DNA from: Primula veris
Taxonomy: Eukaryota > Streptophyta > Magnoliopsida > Ericales > Primulaceae
Direction: 5' to 3'
DNA: 64,000 bases
NCBI GenBank assembly: GCA_963682055.1
Contig: OY821749.1
Span: forward strand, 3,956,336-4,020,335
In this document: positions 1 to 12,455 of the stretch, in pieces
Layout of the letters: each line of letters begins with the position of its first letter
How positions within the stretch are numbered: position 1 is the first letter of the stretch
Translations under genes and position numbers: made by a program
Notes under the pieces: generated by a model
What the model was told of the DNA's origin: nothing
Databases searched by the model: none
What the model saw: the letters and a program-made list of their open reading frames with translations, nothing else

Positions 1-1651
1 AAACTTTATACTATATATTTTTTTTCCAATACGCATCATTTTTCTATTATCACTTGTAAACTCTAAAGTTTGGTATAAAAACGAAACCGAACCGAACCAA
101 CCGAATAGTTTGGTATACCGAAAGTTCGGTATACCGAATTTTTTGGTTCGATAATGGTATAAAAATTCTCAAAACAAACTAGTTTGGTATGATATCGGTA
201 TTTAGTCAAAAAATTCGGCAGCGAACCAATGTCACTCCTAGTTGTGATGATAAATTGTAATTTGTTGCTTAGTTTAGTTTTTAAACCTATTTATCAGGTT
301 ATTCTGTTTTTATTCAAAGTTTTAAATAATCAATTGAAGTTGCTGAGTTTTAATATGTTGTTTCTTTTTTATATTTTTATTAATTCGTTTACGTCATACC
401 GAACTTACTCTAGATATACTTGTGCAATTGTGTATTGTATATATATACACACACTTAATGAAAATTTCAAATTAAACTTATCATGGTTATTTTAATGTTC
501 GGTTCGCTAACATGTGCCCCGGCTACATGTTAAGATACAACTAATATGATAACAAGTATGAACATAATAATAGCATTTAATATAACAATATGTAGAAAAC
601 AATCATAATCATTACTAATAAATTCTGAAATTTAACAAATGGTGTAATTATAGAACCATAGTTGAAACTACCATAAAGTTAAATATTAATTAAAAATATT
701 AAAAAAAGTTAATAATTTTAATATATTTTATTTGTTGGAACATTATTAATTAAAAAAATTATACTTAAATTATACTTAATGCATTATATGTTACAAGATA
801 TAATGCAATTAATAATAAACCAATTTATTTTCATAATATCAATATATGTAAAATAAATTGTATCACAATTAATGTTTAACATGTGTATCGATCGAGGCAC
901 ACGTTAACTTTTCCCTTTTCAACGTTTTAGTAAAACTTGATGATCTCAATATATGATCAAACAAAATAAAAGACCCCCTGGGCTGGGGCTGGGGCTGTTT
1001 TACTAGTTGAATATCCCAAGAAATTAGACAGCTGATTTTTAATTTGTATAGCATCCATCCACTGAATGACTTGAGTATCGAAATAAATAGAGTTACGCCA
1101 ACCAAAGTAAAAAAAATGAAGTTTAAGCATATCTGAGTTGATGATGTTCTATTGCTTGCTGAATTTTCAGAACAAACTTTCTGCAAATTTGTTCATATAT
1201 CCCTTGTTTTTTTACTTTTTTCAAAATTTCATCCAGCTTGTCTAATGGCTGACAAAATTTCATATAAGAGTTGCTACAAAACTAATTTTCAGTAGATAGC
1301 TAATTAATTTAGCATGATTAATTGACTTATTAAGCTATAAAGTACGCAAATATAATCGATATCCCAACAAAAGAAAAGAAACACAAAAATATAGTAAATT
1401 ACAAGATTGACTATTAAAAGGCAAAAACGAGTGAAATACATCTCAACTTGTAAGTTTAATAGTCAACTCCAAATGACAAGTCAACTCCTTGTTCTATGTT
1501 TTCACAAGCACACATTTCTTCATATTTGTTCTAGTTTCTTAGGAAAATTCTCATTTCACATTCCTATCCTAACCATTACACATAAAAAAAACTGTGGCTC
1601 ACACAAATCTGCATACAAGAGCTCATATTCATCACAAGAAAAAACGTCTAA
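1..1651. other. Upstream intergenic region of the DUF569 gene
   Basis: No convincing gene. The first 220 bases contain several short imperfect copies of a TTTGGTATACCGAA-like word on both strands, which looks like a worn transposon end. The rest is AT-rich. The last few hundred bases before 1652 should hold the promoter and 5' leader of the DUF569 gene, but I see no single clear TATA box to name. Confidence 0.5.
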
Positions 1652-4600
1652 ATGGACTTTTTCAAGAAATTCAAAACAATAAAACTACTTAGCAACCACG
1701 GGAAGTACCTAGTAGCGTCCGAGGATGGGGCCAACGTTCGCCAAAGCCGTCGATCTTCAGAGAGATCCCATTGGCTTATCGAGACCGTCGATCAGAATCC
1801 GAATTCCATCCGGATTAAGAGCTGCTCACATGGGTCATATCTAACGGCCAGCACTTCCGCGTTCCTTCTAGGCATGACTGGGAATAAGGTACTAAATTTT
1901 ATAATAAGGTCCTAAATCTAACAGTCACCTCCTATTTTGACAAAAAAAAGTGAGAATTTCTTTATATCATGGAATTTAGCTAAAATCTTACTAGTATAGC
2001 CAAAGAGTTGCTGCAAATCATGTAGAAATGCAATGAGTGAGATATCAATTTCTGCCCTTGTTCAAATTCCGATGGTCAAGATGTGCAAGAGTATAAAATG
2101 ATGTGGATTTAATTCTCTTATTGAAATTTAATTGATCCGACCATCGGAAATAACTAAACCTGCCATTACAATCCTGAATGCATTACAGCAACTACACCTC
2201 CAGAATTTTAGTCCCCAGTACTGAGAAAAAAAGTTTACACTTGAATTTTTACCCCTCCTACAATCCAATTATGACTTCCCCCATGTCTTGAACAACTGAG
2301 ATTATATCTGCAAAATTGTATAATAGACTATTTGTTTCGAATTCGATCTTGTTTGGAAACTTTGGTTGTAACCTATATCTATTATAAGTGAATCAGCAAC
2401 TAAATTTTGATCTTGTCTCGGTTTTATGGCTAGCTGATCAGAATCAAGAAACGTCTAGGTATGATAAAAACAATCAATAACAACTCTAATTGTGCATACA
2501 ATACTACAAAAATCATCAATTTGTTTCCCGAAAGATAGTCTTTTTCCCATTTGTTTCATATTTATTTTGCCAAGGTGATTCTGACCGTACCGGAGAACTC
2601 CCGGGACCCAGCTACAGAATGGGAGCCTGTCAAGGAAGGTTTCTTCTTGAAGCTAAAGGCATTTGGTGGAAATTACTTGAGGGCCAACGGTGGTACTCCA
2701 CCGTGGCGAAACTCGGTGACTCATGATAAACCAGCAACAGAGTCGACTCGGGGATGGGTGTTGTGGGGCGTGGAGAAGGCCGATGATGATGAGGTGGCAA
2801 ATGGATGTTTGTCACCAATGTCTAGCTTTTCATCAGAAGGGTCGGAGGTCGGGTCACCGGTGCCTAGCTTTGGAAGCTCTCCAAGGTTGTCTATGAGAAA
2901 GGCAAGTTTCTAGTAGACTTTGTGATTATAGTATTGAATATAGTTAAATCAAAACATGAAAAAGTTGTAAATCCTGTGAATGCATCAGGTAAACTATTTC
3001 AAATTGTTCTTGAACATGTATACATATACAAATTTTATTAAAAAAAGTCATGTCACCAAACTTTTTCCGTTTTATCGTCAGACGGGAATGGACTATTTTC
3101 ACAACGCCAAGGCAGTCCGCCTTCGGAGCCGCCATATGAAGTACCTCTATGCAGAGGACGATGAAGAGTCGATCAAGCAAGACAAGGATGGGTCGTCGAG
3201 GAACGCTAGATGGTCCGTTGAGTTCATCGACGGTGTAGATGATTACATCTGCCTCAAGAGTTGCTATGGCAAGTACATGACTGCATCGGATCACGCCTTC
3301 CTCCTTGGTGTTACTGGACGAAAAGTTACTCAAGGCGCTGCTAATAGCCGACGTGACCCTGCCATCGAGTGGGAGCCCATAAGAGAAGGCAATCAGGTTC
3401 ATCTGTTATTATCCATGTGTGATCTTATTTTCCTCTTTGTTACTATGATACTTTTCCAAAGATGGTACTTACATAATTTTAAATTTCAACCTCACAACAA
3501 ATCCATGTAAACACTTGCTAGAAAACGGGAATGGCATGTATAATTCACAAAACGATATTAAATCTGTAAGCGGTCCCTTTAAAATTTAGCTTACTGGTAT
3601 AAGCACAATTAACTTGGAACGAAGAAAGTATTGTAGCATTCAAGGTGGAGGAGGTTATGTTTTTTTTTTTTTTTTAAGATTAAACGAACCGTCTATTGAT
3701 AAATAAATATGTACAATCCTCGCACAAAACAATTACAATAAATTACATGTAAGATCAAGTGAGGAGGTTCTGTTAGTTGCACTTGAAAGTGTAGTACCAG
3801 ATGGATCTAAATCAAATAAACTGTTGTGATCAATTGACTGTGATTATAACATCATAGTTACCCACCACAAGCGCGTGTACTAGATCCAAAAAAAACAGAC
3901 GAGCATGACTAGACGTTTATTTCTTAGTATTTGTTAAACTGTAATGTATTGAGATTTTTAAGGGTAGAAAAGAAGAACTATCAAGTATGGAATACTTAAC
4001 ATATATGCTTTTATAGATACTTATATGCAAAAACGTTCTAAATTAATATTTGATTGCAGATATTCACGATTTCATTACGGAAAGACGAATATGCGTTTTT
4101 TTTTTTCGAGTTGTATAATTGCATGTATTGAAAATTAAGCTAAAATTTAAAATCCAATAAATGCAATTATATATCTTGAAAAAAAAAACGCATATTTGTT
4201 TTTCCGTCGTGAAACTGTAAAGACCTGCATTAATCAAATTTTGATTTAGAGCGTTTTTACGTATAAGTGCCTATTAAAAGATCTATATTGCTAACTAAAT
4301 GGTTGGAACTTGGAACTGGAATTTTGAAAGTTGAAGGAATTGTTTGGTAATTAGGCTCAAAAGTCAAACCTTTAAAAAACAAGATTTTGACGCATTGCCT
4401 AAGATTAAATATACTGATTTCTTATATTCAAGCATAGGTCAAGCTAAAGACCCGCAAAGGTAACTACCTTCGTGCCAATGGCGGCCTTCCACCTTGGCGA
4501 AACTCTGTGACCCATGATGTTCCCCAACGCAGCTCCACACAGGATTGGATCCTCTGGGACGTCCACGTGCTAGAAAGGACACCAGAGGAGTTGCAAATAA

Positions 4601-5449
4601 AGCAAAATAGTTTACCTGTAACTCGCTCAGACTCGACGTCTTCCCAAACTGCCTCACCATCGGCTTATTTGCATGAGCGCTCGGCCTCTTTTGAAACTGG
4701 CTCTCCGTCAGTTCATTCTCCTAAAACCACGCGCTTTGCAAAGCAAGAGGTATGGTTTTATTACAACTAATTTTATTGATGACTAAGGTCATCTTGATTA
4801 GCACAAAAACCGGTTAGTGTGTATACAATCATGATTGTGTACAAAAACGTCCATTCTCTAGTTAATATACAAATTTGTGAGGTGCAATAGAATTCAATTT
4901 GTGGTAATCTCTACATTTTATTCTATTTAAACATAATGTTCCATTAATTTTGTTCTTGTTTTTGGTCGGTCTTTTCTTTTGTAGTTGCGTGATTCTACTG
5001 TAAGTTCCCCATCTAGATTGAAAGATGGACGGGTGATCTATTATCGCATAGCAGATGACAATGGCAATGTGGATAAAAATGTCAAGGAGCATTTCATCAA
5101 TTTCGAGGGAAATGGAGTTAACGAGTTAACAAAAAAGCTTGAACGTGAGACAGGGATTGAGGATTTAATCGTGTGCTCACGTAGTCCGTATAATCAAAAG
5201 TTATATCCAATTCGTTTACAGCTTCCTCCCAATAATGATGGCCTCCACCTTATTGTAGTCGACTTCTCTTCACAGGGTGAGTTCTCTATCGAAATACTAG
5301 CTCAAGACATGAAGTCAGTTGTAATTAGGTGTTTTCCAAAATCCCCATCAGTAACATTTTTTTGTTAATACTACTCTAAATCATTTTCGTTCTTTTTGTT
5401 TTGTATTCCAGTGGCAAGAGATTTCGAAAAAGCAGGACTCCTACCATAG
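1652..5449 (+). CDS. Tandem DUF569 / fascin-like (actin cross-linking-like) protein, six exons
   Basis: Predicted exons 1652-1888, 2575-2901, 3082-3396, 4438-4749, 4985-5276 and 5412-5449 join in frame to about 506 residues. The protein holds two DUF569 beta-trefoil units. Each starts with a MD/M-hydrophobic-KAVRLRS or KTIKLLS type segment followed by KYL (residues about 1-150 and 190-340), and each ends with a GNYLRANGG-PPWRNSVTHD block followed by W-LW-V. A serine-rich linker joins the units. The last ~100 residues form a separate conserved C-terminal domain (DGRVIYYRIADDNGN). Repeated exon borders (GNK|V and GRK-; two GNYLRANGG exons) show internal duplication. Intron 2 is GC-AG: exon 2 ends ATGAGAAAG before GCAAGT. 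The family resembles Arabidopsis At1g27100, recalled as about 519 aa. Actin bundling is only inferred from the fascin-like fold. The last short exon (VARDFEKAGLLP) is the least certain part. Confidence 0.85.
4018..4270. mobile_element. Foldback MITE in DUF569 intron 3
   Basis: The left half (from ACTTATATGCAAAAACG) is matched in reverse complement by the right half (ending CGTTTTTACGTATAAGT). Both arms share an ATATGCGTTTTTTTTTTC core around 4090 and 4190. The arms are about 110 bp and imperfect, so the copy is not recent. No clear target duplication was found. Confidence 0.6.
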
Positions 5450-6033
5450 CATGCGAAGGGCAAAATCAACATTTCACGTCTTTTTCACACATTCTTATTT
5501 ATAATAGAGATGCAAAAAACTGTATAAACAGAATACTAGTATCTGTTTACTCGATCAAAGTAAAAGATTTTTTTTTGCGAATTGAAGATTTTTTTTTGAA
5601 CTGTTGGATTGCTAATAGCGAATTTCATGTTTCTACTTTAAAAGTTGTGAGGCTGCAAGAAAAACACAAGGGAGACTTAGTCTGACGGTCCCAATCAACA
5701 CATCGAAAGCGTGATGAAATGTAAACTAGTCGATTAACAAACCAAAATGAATAAAAGCCACATGTGACAGCCATCAAGCGCAAATAAATAGATCATGTAA
5801 AACTCTCATATTTTCGAAGGGTTTGATACATTGATCCAGATTTATGCCAACAACTTCCATTTCTTTTAGAAAGGGTCCAATAAAAATTCACTATCAACAT
5901 CAACCCTCATCAAGCAACACAAGTTCCAAACAGATAGAAAACACCGTGGTCACTAGTAAACTGTGTTTTTTTCACTAATAATTATAAATCAGATGCAAAA
6001 AACTCAATTATCAGCTACTAAAGATAGACTACC
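5450..6033. other. Convergent intergenic spacer
   Basis: This 584-bp stretch lies between the stop codons of two converging genes (DUF569 on +, glycine-rich protein on -). It should hold both 3' UTRs and polyadenylation signals. No additional gene is visible. Confidence 0.6.
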
Positions 6034-9000
6034 TTACGACTCTATCACAGTATTAACTCTTTGAGGCCCCAAACCATGATTGTTGTTAACATTGCCACCC
6101 CTTCCCCGGTTGTTATTGTAGCTTCTTGAGTAAGACTTCCCATTTTCATGGTTCTGGCTATGACCATTCTGATAGTAGGACCCACCTCCCCTGCCTCTTC
6201 CTCGGGATCCACGTCCATTAGGGAAACCTCTACGACCACCACCACGCCCACCTCTATGGTTACTGTCATTCCTCCGAGATCTGTTGTTAATCTCTTTCCA
6301 CTCGGAATCTTCGTTATTTTGCTCCTCTGCTTGAGAGTTGTTCAAGTCGTCGGTCTGAGAATTTTCTTCTTTGGCAATATTCTCAGTCTGAAATTCATCC
6401 TGCAAGACATCAATGTTTTTTCAATCGGGTTTGTTTGGTTGCCAGTTTTTAAGCAAATAAGCGTTTTTGAGGTTGAAAAAAAAGGTTGGGTTCATCCATC
6501 TTAAAACTTCTAGCTTATAACAGCAACTCAGCAAGGCTAGCCAAAATATTCACCGAAACCAAATTTATCACCAAACTCTGGCATTGCCACGTAACACCAT
6601 GAGTGGGAATACGATCATTTAGTTTGGAGAGTTTGATTAAGAAATTAAAGTTTTGGAGGTAATGAGGGATGGAAATAATAATGATGTTGAAAAGTCTAAT
6701 CCAAAACTGAACAATAAATGAAATGTTTGGAAAGGATGGATCACCTTGGAAGATTCTTCCACATAGCTAGACTGACCATCATCATAGGTTCCATTTTCTT
6801 GATAAACAGCTGGTTCTTCGCACTGGATAATAAGTGCATATCAAATTTATAGCAGATTAGAGACTAGTAATAGGTTCAAAAAGTTCGTCTATAATAGAAA
6901 ACAGGTTACAGAGCATATCACTTCTGAAAAGAAGAGGTAACAAACATAAGAAATAAAATAAGTAGGCAAAAAGTGTGATCAATCTCACGTTCTAAAAAGT
7001 TTAATATTAAAATTAAATACAGACCTCTTGAGCTCTAAGAAGCAATCATCCACTTATTCACAGGTATTCAAGTATAAAACTCTAAAACTGTGCAACACAA
7101 AATCCTGTTCACTGATTAGTAAAATTTGGTATGCTATTAGACATGCACATGATATTTAGTTATTTAGCACAAACTTACTGATATGAATCTAACCAAGTTT
7201 GTTTATTAAAAGGTTTACTATATGAATCCAATCAAAAATAGGATATGTTTCGCATCTTCAGTTGTAGATTAAAATATTGCTCAAAACTGATGATATATAA
7301 TAACCCGATTTGCAGTTAATTCACATGTCAAGCAGACCTATCGGTACACCATCTATAGCATATTGAATTATTAAATTAATCAACCTTAAAGATGCAAATA
7401 ACCACAAGCCTCTAGTGAAAAAAAAAAAAGAATCACTCATTATGTAAAGCCTAGAAGGACCTTTAAAACTTAATAACTGAGATTGAACGAACCCATCATA
7501 AGTTAATATGACTTTAAAGAAACAGAGCATTGGTCCTTGTATACTGGTTAAATTAACATAATGGGGTTGCAGTGTTGCGCATGTGTTACGTAAGGACATT
7601 AAATCATCTATTAACTCGCAACGCCATCACAAAACATAAAATAAACAGGAACAGCGGAAACATATTATTTTGCTCTATACCGTCTGCTGTAGCTGCAAGG
7701 GTATTGTTCCAACAGAGACTTCAAAAATGTTGTTTTCTGCAGCAGCAGTAGAAACAGCAGCAGCAGCAGCAGCAGGAGTAGCAGCAGCAGCAGCAATATC
7801 AACCGTAGCTTGTATCACTGGAGTAGCAGTGAAATAGCCGGAAGTCATAATCTTGTTCAGCTTAGCTCTCAGTTCAGCATCTATAAAGATCAAATAAACA
7901 CAAAATAATGCATACGAAAAGCTACACCAGAAACGAAAATTTGCAAATTAAGTCTCTTTGTATTTGGGTTGTGCCTTGGTTAAGATACTTTGCTGAATTT
8001 TCTTTTGAACACTTCGTCACTAATCCTTATTGGGATGCTCAAAGAATAGATGAAACTTTTTAAAAAAAAGTAACAAATTAATTTATAATCATAGTAGTAT
8101 TTTTCGACTTTAATTTACAGTGATATACACAAGAATTTAGACACGGTTGAATTAAGATAAAGAAAGTGGGTTCCTAAATAATTAGGAGGGGTATTTTTGG
8201 CAATTAAAGTGAAATTGCACACATGCTCAAAGAGTTAAAATTTCAACTATTTCGGGATGGAGGAGAACCAAAAATGGGCACAACAATTGTTAATAAGAAT
8301 ACATTAAACTCCCCTGGAAAGCAAATACATACCAAACAGAATGAACTTAAGAATGATTAAAACTCACAAGTAACATTAGAATCAGAGTCAATTGGCTGAT
8401 CAGAATTTTCAAGCCATTTCTTGGCGCGTTGTACACACAGCTGCAACGAATACTTATGAGAGAAATTTAAATCCACCGGACTACTCATCAAAATCTTCCC
8501 TAGCTTAGCAACCAAATCAAGATCCTTTTCACACAAGGGATTAATGTCGCTTTCGTTGGAAAATGTATCATAGGACAGGCAAGACTGACGCTCGTGCGCT
8601 CGAGTAAACATGGTAGTAGTGAAATCGTTTTGCTCCATCAGATCGAATGTGGCTCCAAAGTAGATCAGCTTTAGAAGATCCTCTACAGGTTCGGTCTCAG
8701 CTCGAGTCTCTTTTACTTCTTTATACTCCTGTATTTTTTAGGACACATAAAATGGAAGTGAATTGGTACACCCTGTGATAATATATAATTATAGTTCTAC
8801 ATGGATCATCAGAATTATAATCCAGGACAAATACATGAAGTTGCATATGGTTTTAATTTTAACTTGATGACAATCAAGTATATCTGTAAACAAACTCAAG
8901 ATAGTTTTTTACTATATTAGTCTTACAGCCTAATAACCAAAAAAAAATCACATAAACTCAAGCCCTAACTGATTGCTAGAGAAAGAAGCTTAGTAAACTA

Positions 9001-11445
9001 ATAATATCTAAATTCATAATATTTCATACTACATTAGTAGTGATAGCTATAACATCAAACTGATACTCATAATTAAAAAATCCTACAAAACTAATAACAT
9101 ACTATTGTCTTGTATACTGATAGCGAGTTTCGAACCCGGCTAGGATTAATCCAGAAAATAGTGTACAACAGAGAGGCAGTAAAGTATACACTCACATTGT
9201 AAGCTAACCATCGCGTACTAAACCAATAATTATAACTCAAACAATCCTGCAATATTAATTATATTATTTTCCTGTTACACCGTTAGTATTATTTAACAAA
9301 ATTGTAAAACACACAAGGCAACAAAACAAAAGAAACATATAAGATGTATACACGCACAGGCAATAAGAAAAACACATAAGCAGAAAAACATAAACACAAA
9401 TATGAAATATTAGTAAATAATACACATAGGCAATTAGAAAACACACGAGCAGCAAACCATATTCACAAATATATAATATTAATAGATATACACATTGCCT
9501 GTTTGGCAACAGCGTTTTTAGCTATTTAATATAAAAAATAATGTGCATGTTTGGTAAGTCAGTTTTGTTAGCTTTTTCAAAAAATAGCTATTGGGTCAAA
9601 AAAGCTAAAAAGCAGAAAAGCTAGGAACTTGAGTTTTTTCTAATAGCTTTTTTACATAAACAATACCGAATGCATAAATTTTCCAATCAAATCATTTTGT
9701 ATGTTTATAAGTCACTTATAAGTTAAAAATGAAAAAACGACTTACCAAAAAAAAAAAGTTATGAGTCACGTATAACTACAAAAACCAAGTACAGTGCACT
9801 TATTCTAAGCAAGCTTCTTTCCTATCCCTTTTGTAAAAAAACAGCTTTTTTACCAAAAATACCGATGCCAAGCACGTATTTAATCTCAGACTTACCTACT
9901 GACTGACTACTTTGATTTTATTTATATAAAAAAAAGTAATAAATGTATAAAAAACACAGAGGCAGTAAAATATAAGCACGCATTGTAAAGTCCTAGTAAT
10001 ATATACTAAACTAATGTCTACAACTACTCAGACATTTATATACACACACGTATATAGACACAAGTAGATTATACAGTGATATATCATTGGTTACATGAAT
10101 TTAATGGTACATTAGTTTTTGACAAGGCGGGTTTAGGGTACACACACACACAGAGACACATAATAAAATTACCAAAACTAAACAAAAATCAATTAAATCA
10201 TTTTGTATATTTACAAGTCACTTATAAGTTAACTGTTAAAGTAAAAACAAAAGACTTATCAACGAAAATAAGTTACAGTTCACTTATAACTAAAAAAAAC
10301 AAGTACAGTGCACTAATTTTCAGCAACCTTTTTTTTTCCTAAACAGCTTTTTGACCAAAAAAGACGATGCCAAACGAGTATTTGATCTCAGACCTGCCTA
10401 TTGACTACTAATATTTTATTCAAAATAAAAAGTACTGTAAATGTATAAAAACAGACAGAGGCAGTAATATATAAGCAAATAATAGTTCATGTGTAGACCT
10501 CTTATGAGGCCTTGAAACAAATAATTATTTAAAACCCCTCTAATTACACAAAATACAAATAAAGCAAATACTAAAACACGGTTAGAATGAAAAAATAGAT
10601 ACATGATTAAAAAAGGAGTAACTGCTCCTGTTAATACCTACTATTCCTTCCTCGCCTCTCTATTCTCTCTCTCTCTTCACTTTGGTTTGGGTTGAGATTT
10701 ATGAGTCTTCATTCTCATGTTTTTTTTTTGTACTTTAATGTTATTTACGTTTCTAAGTTTGTCTCCCTTTGAAGTTTTAAATTAGCTTACACATAATTTC
10801 TAATTTTGAATTCCATTGTCTTCACGATTAGGTTGATAAATACAAATTCCACACACCAAACCAAACACGTGTTCTAGTATGTATATATACACACAACTAA
10901 AACAACACTTACAGATACCCAGACATACTTAGCTTATTATGTCATTGGTTCCATGAGTTTAGTTTAATTGTACTGATGGTACATTAATTTTTTTTAAAAG
11001 GAGGTTTACGGCACACACACAGGCGGTAAAATATAAGCATGCGTTGTAAAGATCTCACATATAAACATACATATATGTATACAAACATATATATATATAT
11101 ACACACACACGCACAGACACAACTAAAACAAAACTTACAACTACCCAGACATACATATACACACACATACTTTATATATAAACACACTTACAACTACTCA
11201 AGCACACACACACACACATACATACACACAATTCACAAATAGATTATAAAGTGATCTACACAAATTACAATTGGTGTTCTGAGAGAATTTTGAGCTTATT
11301 ACTTCATTGGTTCCATAAGTTCAATTTAATTGTACTAATGGTGCGTTAGTTTTTGAAAAAGGGGAATTTATGGTACACACACACATACACACGCAGTTTA
11401 TACAGGGATACACACACATTGTGATTATCTTACAACTACTCAGAT

Positions 11446-11487
<42 letters not shown>

Positions 11488-12381
11488 ATATATATACGGA
11501 CTTACAACTACGACAACACTTACAACTACCCAGACATACATATATACACACATTAGGTTAAGCTTATTACCCGATTGGTTCCATGAGTTTAGTTTAATTG
11601 CATCAGTGGTACATTAGTTTTAGAAAAGTGGAATTTAAGGTACAGACACACACACATACATATAAACATACACTAACAACCAAAACAACACTTACAACTA
11701 CTCAGACACACGTATATACGCACATATACATACATATATACGTATTATATAGCGGGGGTGGAGGGTTATACAGTGATATACACACGAACTGGTGTTCTGC
11801 GATATTATTAAGCTAATTACTTCATTGGTTCCATGAGTTTAGTTTAATTGCATCATCGGTACATTAGTTTTTGAAAAGTGGAATTTATGGTACACACACA
11901 CACACACACGCACACACACATATATATATAAGTATATACATATACACAGACATAGCTTAAATAGTTAAATACATACACTGTGATTGTCCTTGGCAGCAAG
12001 GGCAATCTCCTCGACAACAGCAGCAGAGATCAACGGACGGATCTTCTCGAGCTCATCAATCGCAGAAAGAATTGAAGGCTTAGATCGAAGGGTCTCAAGT
12101 TGCTCGGCGTTAAGGCTCTTAACTCCCTTCTCAAGAATCGACGGCTTAGATTGAGCGATATCAAGTTGCTCGGCATTAAGGCTCTTAACTCCCTTCTCAA
12201 GAATAGACGGTTTAGATCGAACGGTATCAAGTTGCTCGGCGTAAAGGCTCTTAACTTCCTTCTCAAGAATCTGCTCCATCTGTGTGATTCTGTTAAGCTT
12301 CTTTTTAAGTGCTCGGAGACGCTTGGTGATTACAGTTAGCACGGGGCCTTCTCCGGCCTCTGACGACGGTGTTGACGTCAT
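6034..12381 (-). CDS. Glycine-rich RGG-tail protein with N-terminal coiled coil, five exons
   Basis: Exons (minus strand) 12381-11977, 8728-8368, 7880-7681, 6822-6745 and 6399-6034 join in frame to about 469 residues. The N-terminal region (residues ~15-130) is charged and helical, with a leucine-rich coiled-coil look, and contains three tandem 22-residue repeats (VKSLNAEQL-T-RSKPSILEK type). The middle exon encodes a conserved block (EDLLKLIYFGATFDL, then a Cys/Trp-containing helical segment). Exon 3 contains an alanine run (DIAAAAATPAAAAAAVS). The C-terminal exon is acidic/Asn-rich, then Arg/Gly-rich (GGRGGGRRGF, GRGSRGRGRGGG), as in RGG-type RNA-binding tails. It resembles the Arabidopsis glycine-rich protein At1g27090, with a caprin-like layout. 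RNA binding is inferred. Intron 1 is 3.2 kb and repeat-filled. The start at 12381 is the first ATG downstream of a TATA box and a telo-box in the leader. Confidence 0.83.
7740..7800. repeat. GCA/GCT trinucleotide run coding for alanines
   Basis: A CAG-type run on the + strand in exon 3 of the glycine-rich gene, read on the minus strand as GCT/GCC alanine codons (AAAAATPAAAAAA). Its length is likely to vary between individuals. Confidence 0.75.
8729..11976 (-). repeat. Repeat-filled first intron of the glycine-rich gene
   Basis: Within this intron a block that begins near CATTGGTTCCATGAGTTTAG and continues into a (CA)n tract recurs near 10083, 10943, 11304, 11573 and 11823. A further copy lies outside the gene near 14196. 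A second motif (AGAGGCAGTAAAATATAAGC-like) recurs near 9173, 9958, 10456 and 11022. A third ~225-bp block at 9690-9925 is repeated at 10190-10415. Dinucleotide CA/TA microsatellites lie at 11100-11230, 11370-11510 and 11890-11950. The intron has grown by repeated local duplication. Confidence 0.75.
9110..9235 (-). repeat. tRNA-derived SINE-like fragment
   Basis: On the minus strand an A-box-like GCGATGGTTAGC is followed about 90 bases later by a B-box-like GGGTTCGAAACTC. The spacing is too long and the folding too poor for a functional tRNA, but the pair fits a decayed tRNA-derived SINE head. A similar box pair recurs at the right edge of the window. Confidence 0.35.
12068..12265 (-). repeat. 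Three in-frame 66-bp tandem repeats inside the first exon
   Basis: Units start at 12068, 12134 and 12200 and are each exactly 66 bp (22 codons), so the frame is kept. They encode near-identical coiled-coil segments with differences such as LYAEQLDTV, LNAEQLDIA and LNAEQLETL. Confidence 0.9.
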
Positions 12382-12415
12382 CTTTTGCGGCGGTGAGAGG
12401 GTGTGTTTTTTGTTT

Positions 12416-12424
12416 TTAGGGTTT
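12416..12424 (-). promoter_or_regulatory. Telo-box (AAACCCTAA) in the glycine-rich gene leader
   Basis: AAACCCTAA on the minus strand lies about 35 bases upstream of the ATG and just downstream of the TATA box. In plants this motif is typical of translation-related and RNA-binding protein genes, which fits the predicted product. Confidence 0.6.
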
Positions 12425-12446
12425 GATAGAGTGAGAGTGAGGGGGG

Positions 12447-12455
12447 TTTATATAG
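12447..12455 (-). promoter_or_regulatory. TATA box of the glycine-rich gene
   Basis: CTATATAAA on the minus strand, about 65 bases upstream of the ATG, followed by a CT-rich leader (CCCCCCTCACTCTCACTC). The position fits a short 5' UTR. A near-duplicate lies about 330 bp upstream at 12777-12783. Confidence 0.65.

Noticed and set aside
1407..1682. ORF (+) overlapping the DUF569 start
   Set aside because: It lies in another frame over the 5' leader and start of a well-supported gene.
11039..11816. Thr/His/Tyr-rich ORFs in both strands
   Set aside because: They are translations of CA and TA microsatellites in the intron of the glycine-rich gene.
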